Positions 1 to 5,925 of a DNA stretch of 5,925 nt are shown here, in pieces (within the stretch, counting starts at the first letter, position 1; the number at the start of each line of letters is the position of its first letter). A program made the translations under genes and the position numbers. The DNA lies in assembly GCA_964651315.1 (NCBI GenBank), contig CAZYXO010000062.1, positions 1 to 5,925 on the forward strand, read 5' to 3'. A model generated the notes under the pieces. It was not told the origin of the DNA and did not search any database. It saw nothing but the letters and a program-made list of their open reading frames with translations. The DNA comes from CAZYXO01 sp964651315. Its GTDB lineage: Bacteria; Bacillota_I; Bacilli_A; RF39; UBA660.

Positions 1-2103
<2,103 letters not shown>

Positions 2104-2120
<17 letters not shown>

Positions 2121-2784
2121 CTATTTCTTCCTTTATTTCCTTATAATCTGCTTCACTGATATTTTCTTCTTTTTCATCAATAGTAACAACTTTAGTTTTA
2201 GCAATCATATCATGAAGTCCAATACCTTTTTTACTCATAACTATTGATAAAAGTATTGCTATTTCTACTAAAGATAAAAACATTCCTACATAATAAATAG
2301 CATTATAATATACTAAATCCTTTGTAAAACATAATAATGCTAATTTACTTATATTATTAAGTAATCCATATAAAAATATTGAACGGATAAATAATTGTAA
2401 CATTGTAACTCTTTTATTATTATCACTTTTTATTTGTAATTTACAAACTTTTTTACCAAATGTAATACCATTTTTATAATATGCAAAGATTACAAAATAT
2501 CCTAATATTGTTGCTGATAATATTGATGTAGCAACAACATTATATTTATCTAGTTTATATGTCAAATCTTTTTTTAATTCATTATATTCTTCTTGAGTTA
2601 TTTTTTCATCACGAAATTCTTTCAAATATGTTTCTGCTTGTTTATAATAATTATTATATGATTCATAATATTTTGCTACTGGTTTTATGTAACTTACACA
2701 ATAAAATATTACAGATGATATTGATACCACTAACATTAAATCTATTATGTATGCGCCCATTCTTTTCAACACATTATTTTTCAT
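2104..2784 (-). CDS. RDD family membrane protein
   Basis: Integral membrane protein of the RDD family; the substrate or partner of this member is unknown. It has 226 residues from the chosen ATG at 2784. An in-frame ATG at 2823 would add 13 residues, but it lies upstream of the AGGAGGA site that serves 2784 and within the likely promoter. Family signatures are RMGAYIIDLM (8-17, with the Arg and first Asp), GITFGKK (106-112), an Arg in the following helix (FIRS, 132-135) and GIGLHDMIAKTKVV (187-200). Membrane segments are likely at about 11-32, 83-102, 133-150 and 160-184. Between the first two is a hydrophilic, Tyr/Lys/Glu-rich stretch (about 36-80), predicted helical, longer than the minimal family loop. 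The tail (202-226) is acidic. It is the first gene of the RDD-tilS-ftsH operon, overlapping tilS by 17 bases. Family call firm, function unassigned. Confidence 0.9.
2127..2134 (-). promoter_or_regulatory. Ribosome binding site of tilS inside the RDD gene
   Basis: AAAGGAAG on the minus strand ends 6 bases before the tilS ATG at 2120. It lies in Lys/Glu codons of the RDD protein's acidic tail. It supports the overlapping start and a coupled operon. Confidence 0.75.
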
Positions 2785-2790
2785 TATAAT

Positions 2791-2797
2791 TCCTCCT
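2791..2797 (-). promoter_or_regulatory. Ribosome binding site of the RDD gene
   Basis: AGGAGGA on the minus strand, 6 bases before the ATG at 2784. It is a near-perfect Shine-Dalgarno and decides the start in favour of 2784 over the in-frame ATG at 2823. Confidence 0.85.
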
Positions 2798-2811
2798 GTT
2801 AAATTAAGTTT

Positions 2812-2842
2812 ATTATAACACATTTGTAATCATAATTGTGAA
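2812..2842 (-). promoter_or_regulatory. Promoter of the RDD-tilS-ftsH operon (sigma-A type, extended -10)
   Basis: On the minus strand, TTCACA (2842-2837, 5 of 6 to consensus) is followed after 19 bases by a perfect TATAAT (2817-2812). TATAAT is preceded by TGT, giving an extended -10. The 19-base spacer is longer than the ideal 17, which the TGn motif can offset. The start of transcription would fall about 20 bases before the AGGAGGA site. Confidence 0.65.
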
Positions 2843-2887
2843 ATTTAAAAGAAATATGTCTAATTTAATAATTTTATTATTTTTTGC

Positions 2888-2916
2888 TTGCAAATAACTC
2901 TTTTTTTCTTTAATAT
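2888..2916 (+). promoter_or_regulatory. Possible promoter of the 97-residue protein gene
   Basis: TTGCAA (2888-2893) and TAATAT (2911-2916) are 17 bases apart, each matching 4 of 6 consensus positions. They sit at the right distance from the gene at 2937. The match is weak in such AT-rich DNA. A TAAAAT at 2917-2922 is a competing -10 without a good -35. Confidence 0.3.
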
Positions 2917-2936
2917 TAAAATAGAAGGAAAAACTT

Positions 2937-3230
2937 ATGAATGAACAAATAATGGAAGCTGCTGCTTTTGAAATAGCTAAAACTTTATTTAATCGTGATG
3001 TAGCAAGAGATAATCAATCTATGATTATTGACGCAAATGATGTTTCACCAATATTTTACAATTACTATCGAAATGCTTTAGCATCATTAAAAAAAGAAAA
3101 CGAATACTTTGTAAACAAAAATACAAATGCTGCAAAATTTGAAAATCCTTATTCGGTTAATAATGATGGATTACATCCAAAATTACCAATAGCTGCTATG
3201 AATCATGAAGAAAATAATCCTTTTAGATAG
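2937..3230 (+). CDS. Small Asn-rich cytoplasmic protein, unrecognised
   Basis: I do not recognise this 97-residue protein. It is a credible gene: GAAGGA (2924-2929) lies 7 bases before the ATG, the frame is intact, a hairpin follows at once, and no gene competes on the other strand. The product has no signal peptide or membrane segment, no Cys and no Trp. By count it has 16 Asn and 12 Ala. The N-terminal half (about 1-22 and 38-60) looks helical, with a Tyr-rich patch FYNYYRNAL (40-48). The C-terminal third, from about 61, is rich in Asn and Pro and probably flexible, ending in NNPFR. Its composition is less Ile/Lys-heavy than that of its membrane-protein neighbours. It is divergent from the RDD operon and seems to be a single-gene transcript. 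Nothing in the sequence shows a function. Confidence 0.8.
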   Translation: MNEQIMEAAAFEIAKTLFNRDVARDNQSMIIDANDVSPIFYNYYRNALASLKKENEYFVNKNTNAAKFENPYSVNNDGLHPKLPIAAMNHEENNPFR

Positions 3231-3239
3231 GATTTTTTT
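3216..3239 (+). terminator. Intrinsic terminator overlapping the stop codon of the 97-residue gene
   Basis: AATCCT (3216-3221) pairs with AGGATT (3229-3234) across a 7-base loop, followed by five T. The stop codon TAG (3228-3230) lies inside the hairpin. The stem has only two G-C pairs, so efficiency may be modest. Confidence 0.5.
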
Positions 3240-3291
3240 ATACAAAACATTATCATTGTCTATATAATAAATTAATTAATTGTGTTATATT
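3239..3291 (+). promoter_or_regulatory. Promoter region of the DUF308/CmpB-like unit
   Basis: Two candidate -10 boxes are visible. TATAAT at 3263-3268 is perfect, with TATACA (3239-3244) 18 bases upstream as a weak -35. TATATT at 3286-3291 is preceded by TGT, an extended -10 without a clear -35. Either would serve the gene starting at 3319. Which one is used cannot be decided from sequence. Confidence 0.5.
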
Positions 3292-3318
3292 AAATATAGA
3301 AAGTGAGGTGAATAATAA

Positions 3319-3882
3319 ATGCTTAAGAAAATTAATCGTTTTATTAATTCCTCAATTCTTATAAGTGCATTATTTATTATTCTAGGACTTATTTTAACAT
3401 TAAGACCTGAAACATCAATGACAATTATTACTTATACTATAGCTGCATTTTTAATTATTAATGGTGCTACTTTATTAATCATTGATTATCGAACTATAAC
3501 TGGAATCTTAACTTTAGTATTTGGTTTATTTTTAATATTTTATCCAACAACTTTATCTTATTTAATTCCAATTATTCTAGGTATTTGGTTCATTATTAGT
3601 GGAGTTGTAAAATTTCGTGTATCAGAATTTATTAAAGATAAAAATCATACCAATTATATAATAACAACTGTTATTGCAATTTTAACAATTATATGTGGAT
3701 TCTTTTTAGTGATAAGACCAACAAATAGTGTTAAAGCAATTACTAGCATAACTGGACTAATTATAATAATTTATGCATTAATGGACATAATAAATATGTC
3801 AATAATTAAAAAAGATATTAATAATATTATTAAATCATTTAAAAAATCCGCGAAAAAAATCATTGATATTAAGGAAGATTAG
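3319..3882 (+). CDS. DUF308/HdeD-like six-helix membrane protein
   Basis: Integral membrane protein of 187 residues built from three copies of the DUF308 helix-pair unit. Each copy carries a Gly-x6-Pro mark at the end of its first helix: G23/P30, G69/P76 and G127/P134. A second helix follows each, the first two ending in NG (48-49) and SG (94-95). Membrane segments are likely at about 11-28, 34-54, 60-76, 79-98, 112-131 and 137-159. The C-terminus (163-187) is short, Lys-rich and cytoplasmic. E. coli HdeD, linked to acid resistance, belongs to this family, but no such role should be transferred. The start is ATG at 3319, with GAGGTGA (3305-3311) 7 bases upstream. The next gene begins 2 bases after the stop, so the two are almost certainly co-transcribed and coupled. 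Biochemical function is unknown. Confidence 0.88.
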   Translation: MLKKINRFINSSILISALFIILGLILTLRPETSMTIITYTIAAFLIINGATLLIIDYRTITGILTLVFGLFLIFYPTTLSYLIPIILGIWFIISGVVKFRVSEFIKDKNHTNYIITTVIAILTIICGFFLVIRPTNSVKAITSITGLIIIIYALMDIINMSIIKKDINNIIKSFKKSAKKIIDIKED

Positions 3883-3884
3883 TT

Positions 3885-4529
3885 ATGAATTTAAAAACTG
3901 TTATTTTACTATATTTTATTTATTCATTTGTTGGATGGTTTATGGAAACTATTGGAAATTTAATAATTAATAAAAAGTTTATTAACCGTGGTTTTCTAAT
4001 TGGTCCAGTATGTCCCGTATATGGAACTGGTGCTGTACTTGTTACATTGTTATTAAATAGATTTTTAGATAAACCAATTGTTATATTTATTTTAGCAATG
4101 ATAATATGTGCAGTTGTTGAATATGTTACTGGATATTTAATGGAAAAATTATTTCATGCAAGATGGTGGGATTACTCAAATAATAAATTTAATTTAAATG
4201 GTAGAGTTTGTTTATTCAATTTATTATTATTTGGTACAGGTTGTTTACTATTATTACTATTTGTGAATCCATTTTTTATCAGAATTATAAATTTGGTACC
4301 ACAAACTACACAGATTATTATAATTTTTATATTGGTAGTTTTATACGTTATAGATTTATCAATATCTATTCCAATAATATACAAAATAAGAAATAGTTTA
4401 AAAAAATATGGTGATTCAACTGAAAAGATAAGTGAATACATTAATAAACAAGTTAAAATGAAATATAAACGTCTTTATAATCGTTTATTAAATGCATTTC
4501 CTAATATAAAAATTGTTATTAAAAAATAG
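3885..4529 (+). CDS. Putative ABC-transporter type IV membrane protein (CmpB/DUF1113 family)
   Basis: Polytopic membrane protein of 214 residues matching, from memory, the 'putative ABC-transporter type IV' family (PF06541, formerly DUF1113). Diagnostic stretches are YSFVGWFMET (13-22), NRGFLIGPVCPVYG (34-47), a Glu-Tyr at 79-80, LMEKLFHARWWDYS (85-98) and FNLNGRVCL (102-110). Membrane segments are likely at about 5-25, 46-60, 64-84, 107-128 and 141-163, followed by a basic, probably cytoplasmic tail (165-214). Despite the family name, no ATP-binding subunit is encoded nearby and transport has not been shown by anything visible here. The ribosome binding site AAGGAAG (3871-3877) lies in the last codons of the DUF308 gene, 7 bases before the ATG. 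The stop codon falls in the terminator stem. Confidence 0.88.
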   Translation: MNLKTVILLYFIYSFVGWFMETIGNLIINKKFINRGFLIGPVCPVYGTGAVLVTLLLNRFLDKPIVIFILAMIICAVVEYVTGYLMEKLFHARWWDYSNNKFNLNGRVCLFNLLLFGTGCLLLLLFVNPFFIRIINLVPQTTQIIIIFILVVLYVIDLSISIPIIYKIRNSLKKYGDSTEKISEYINKQVKMKYKRLYNRLLNAFPNIKIVIKK

Positions 4530-4538
4530 CAATTTTTT
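4508..4538 (+). terminator. Strong AT-rich intrinsic terminator overlapping the stop codon
   Basis: The core arms ATTGTTATT (4512-4520) and AATAGCAAT (4525-4533) pair fully, with one G-T wobble, across an AAAA loop. The flanking A-run (4508-4511) can extend the stem into the T-run (4533-4538). The TAG stop of the CmpB-like gene (4527-4529) is inside the 3' arm. The A-run on one side and T-run on the other would allow it to work in both directions. Confidence 0.75.
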
Positions 4539-4547
4539 ATGAAATTT

Positions 4548-4578
4548 TTGTGAAAATATATCTAATTAATGATATACT
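4548..4578 (+). promoter_or_regulatory. Promoter of the deacetylase gene (extended -10)
   Basis: TTGTGA (4548-4553, 4 of 6) and TATACT (4573-4578, 5 of 6) are 19 bases apart. A TGA precedes the -10, making an extended -10. It lies just after the terminator of the upstream gene and before AGAGGT (4585-4590), the ribosome binding site for the ATG at 4596. Confidence 0.55.
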
Positions 4579-4595
4579 TAATAAAGAGGTAAAAA

Positions 4596-5849
4596 ATGAA
4601 AAAGAAAGTTTTATTAACAATAATTATTTTATTAGTTATAAGCATTATAAGTTACTTAATTTATAACAAACTAAATAACTCTAATGATGATAATAACTTA
4701 TTTCTTCCTAATAAAATAACTATTAAAGATATCGAAAAACATTATAATGAAATTGTTAAAGTAAACAAAGATACTGATTTATTAGATAAAAATAATAAAA
4801 TAGTTGGCAAAATAAAAAAAGATACACTAATTAGTTTAGAAAAACAAACTATTAAAGATAATACTAGAATATTTCCTATAAAAGATAGTGATTTATTTAT
4901 TAAATATGATATGGTTGATAAATCTAATGAAATTATATTTAAAAACGAAAGATATAAAAATTATATTCCATACAATGAAAATATAATTACAAATGATATA
5001 ACTAATTTTTATGATGAAAAAGAAAATTTAATTTATACAATAAATAATAGTTTTACATTTCCAATAATAATTAAAGAAAAAGATTATTATGGTATTGAAT
5101 ATAATAATAATCTTTATTATATAAAGAAAGATGATATTAAAGAAACAACAAAAGTAACTAATTCAACGAGTACAAAAGCAACAAAAATATTAACTCTTGC
5201 TTATCATTATATATATGACCCTGAAACAAGAAAATGCACCCAAGTTATATGTAATAGCAAAAAACAATTTGAAACACATTTAAAATATTTAAAAGATAGT
5301 AATTTTTTTAGTTTACAACTTTATGAATTAGAAATGTTCTTCGATGGAAAAATAAATTTACCAAAAAATTCAATTGCTATCACCATTGACGATGGTTATA
5401 TTGATGATATCACTTATGAATTATTAGCAAAATACGAAATGTATGCAACATTATTTGTTATTACGGGCAGATTTACAGATTTTAGTCAATTTGAAAGTCC
5501 ATATTTAAAACTAGAAAGTCATACAGATAATATGCACAATAGTGGTGAATGCAGAGGTTATGGACTACAAGGTGGAGGCATTCTTTGTAAAAGTGATGAA
5601 GATATTTTAAAAGATTTAAGAACAAGTCAAGAAAAGATAAATGGTAGTAAATATTTTGCTTATCCATTTTATGATTGGAATAACCGAGCAATCAATTTAT
5701 TAAAAGAAGCCGGATTTACAATGGCTTTTGTTGGTCAAGCAAGTACTAATGGATATGCTAAACAAAACGTTAATAAATTTAAAGTGCCAAGAAAGACAAT
5801 TTTAAGTACTACAACTAATCAAAAATTTTATAATCTTTTTGTTGATTAA
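4596..5849 (+). CDS. Membrane-anchored polysaccharide deacetylase (NodB/CE4) with SH3-like repeats
   Basis: Predicted cell-surface enzyme of 417 residues that would remove N-acetyl (or O-acetyl) groups from a polysaccharide. Order: a basic N-terminus and one uncleaved membrane anchor (about 5-23, no lipobox); two similar beta-rich units (about 57-107 and 132-182) ending in YIKKDDI-like strands, probably SH3-like and wall- or glycan-binding; a Thr/Ser linker (184-196); then the NodB domain from LAYHYI (201). Catalytic motif 1 is TIDDGY (263-268; D265 the likely base, D266 a metal ligand). Motif 2 is SHTDNMH (H309 and H314, metal ligands), with the i/i+5 spacing I recall for PgaB/IcaB-type enzymes rather than HxxxH. 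Motif 3 is FAYPFYDW (354-361). Cys214, Cys219, Cys319 and Cys331 lie in the extracytoplasmic domain and could form disulfides. The substrate (peptidoglycan or exopolysaccharide) cannot be told. AGAGGT lies 5 bases before the ATG, and the gene appears monocistronic. Confidence 0.92.
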   Translation: MKKKVLLTIIILLVISIISYLIYNKLNNSNDDNNLFLPNKITIKDIEKHYNEIVKVNKDTDLLDKNNKIVGKIKKDTLISLEKQTIKDNTRIFPIKDSDLFIKYDMVDKSNEIIFKNERYKNYIPYNENIITNDITNFYDEKENLIYTINNSFTFPIIIKEKDYYGIEYNNNLYYIKKDDIKETTKVTNSTSTKATKILTLAYHYIYDPETRKCTQVICNSKKQFETHLKYLKDSNFFSLQLYELEMFFDGKINLPKNSIAITIDDGYIDDITYELLAKYEMYATLFVITGRFTDFSQFESPYLKLESHTDNMHNSGECRGYGLQGGGILCKSDEDILKDLRTSQEKINGSKYFAYPFYDWNNRAINLLKEAGFTMAFVGQASTNGYAKQNVNKFKVPRKTILSTTTNQKFYNLFVD

Positions 5850-5894
5850 CAAATATAGATTTGATATTATTAACTTTTCTTTGACAGTAAAATG

Positions 5895-5925
5895 GAGCAA
5901 ACCTAAAGAATAAAGGGGTTTGCTC
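5895..5925 (+). terminator. Strong hairpin after the deacetylase gene, probable terminator cut by the window edge
   Basis: GAGCAAACC (5895-5903) pairs perfectly with GGTTTGCTC (5917-5925) around a 13-base loop. It is the most GC-rich stem in the window and lies 45 bases after the stop codon. The expected T-run would start beyond the last base and cannot be seen. A structured leader of a following gene is the alternative. Confidence 0.65.

Noticed and set aside
2559..2789. Short plus-strand open frame inside the RDD gene
   Set aside because: Antisense shadow of the RDD gene, with no promoter or ribosome binding site of its own.
2785..2823. Upstream ATG at 2823 as the start of the RDD protein
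   Set aside because: It sits between the -10 box and the AGGAGGA site, so it would probably lie at or before the transcript start. The site serves the ATG at 2784, where RDD homology begins.
2883..2894. Inverted repeat TTTGC-TT-GCAAA as a possible operator
   Set aside because: The arms are only 5 bases with a 2-base centre in AT-rich DNA, which is within chance expectation, and no regulator gene is nearby.
4172..4441. Open frames on both strands inside the CmpB-like gene
   Set aside because: Both overlap a gene with conserved family motifs and show no start signals.
5482..5691. Minus-strand open frame inside the deacetylase
   Set aside because: Antisense to the metal-binding and third catalytic motifs of the NodB domain, so it is a shadow.
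5861..5893. TTGATA and TAAAAT after the deacetylase as a promoter
   Set aside because: The 21-base spacing is too long, and no start site or gene follows within the window.

Overview
The window is very AT-rich and tightly packed, with six complete genes, one partial gene and no intergenic gap longer than about 150 bases. Ribosome binding sites are of the AGGAGG type and promoters are sigma-A-like. Trp is encoded by TGG, and no in-frame TGA interrupts a gene. Together with the families present (TilS, FtsH, RDD, a CmpB-type membrane protein and a NodB-type deacetylase), this suggests a low-GC Firmicute. A gut-associated Bacilli or Erysipelotrichia-like lineage using the standard code fits best, and a Mycoplasma-type UGA=Trp code does not. 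This placement is an inference from composition and gene content.

Left part (1-2842, minus strand): a three-gene operon reads leftwards from a promoter near 2812-2842. It contains an RDD-family membrane protein, then tilS (tRNA-Ile lysidine synthetase), then ftsH (membrane AAA+ protease, cut by the window edge). Successive genes overlap by 17 and 8 bases, and each downstream ribosome binding site lies inside the acidic C-terminal codons of the gene before it. The hpt/hprT gene that lies between tilS and ftsH in Bacillus subtilis is absent.

Right part (2880-5925, plus strand) starts divergently from the same 152-base intergenic region. First is a small Asn-rich cytoplasmic protein of 97 residues that I do not recognise, followed by a weak terminator. 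Next is a two-gene unit for membrane proteins: a DUF308/HdeD-like protein with three internal repeats, then a putative ABC-transporter type IV (CmpB/DUF1113) protein only 2 bases downstream, ended by a strong AT-rich terminator. Last is a membrane-anchored polysaccharide deacetylase with two probable SH3-like repeats and a NodB domain, followed by a strong hairpin at the window edge.

The minus-strand operon is housekeeping (tRNA decoding and membrane proteolysis). The plus-strand genes concern the cell envelope. I saw no mobile element, CRISPR array, tRNA, rRNA or riboswitch. No clearly new multi-gene system is evident. The most open items are the unknown 97-residue protein, the coupled DUF308/CmpB-like pair, and the Cys-bearing deacetylase.
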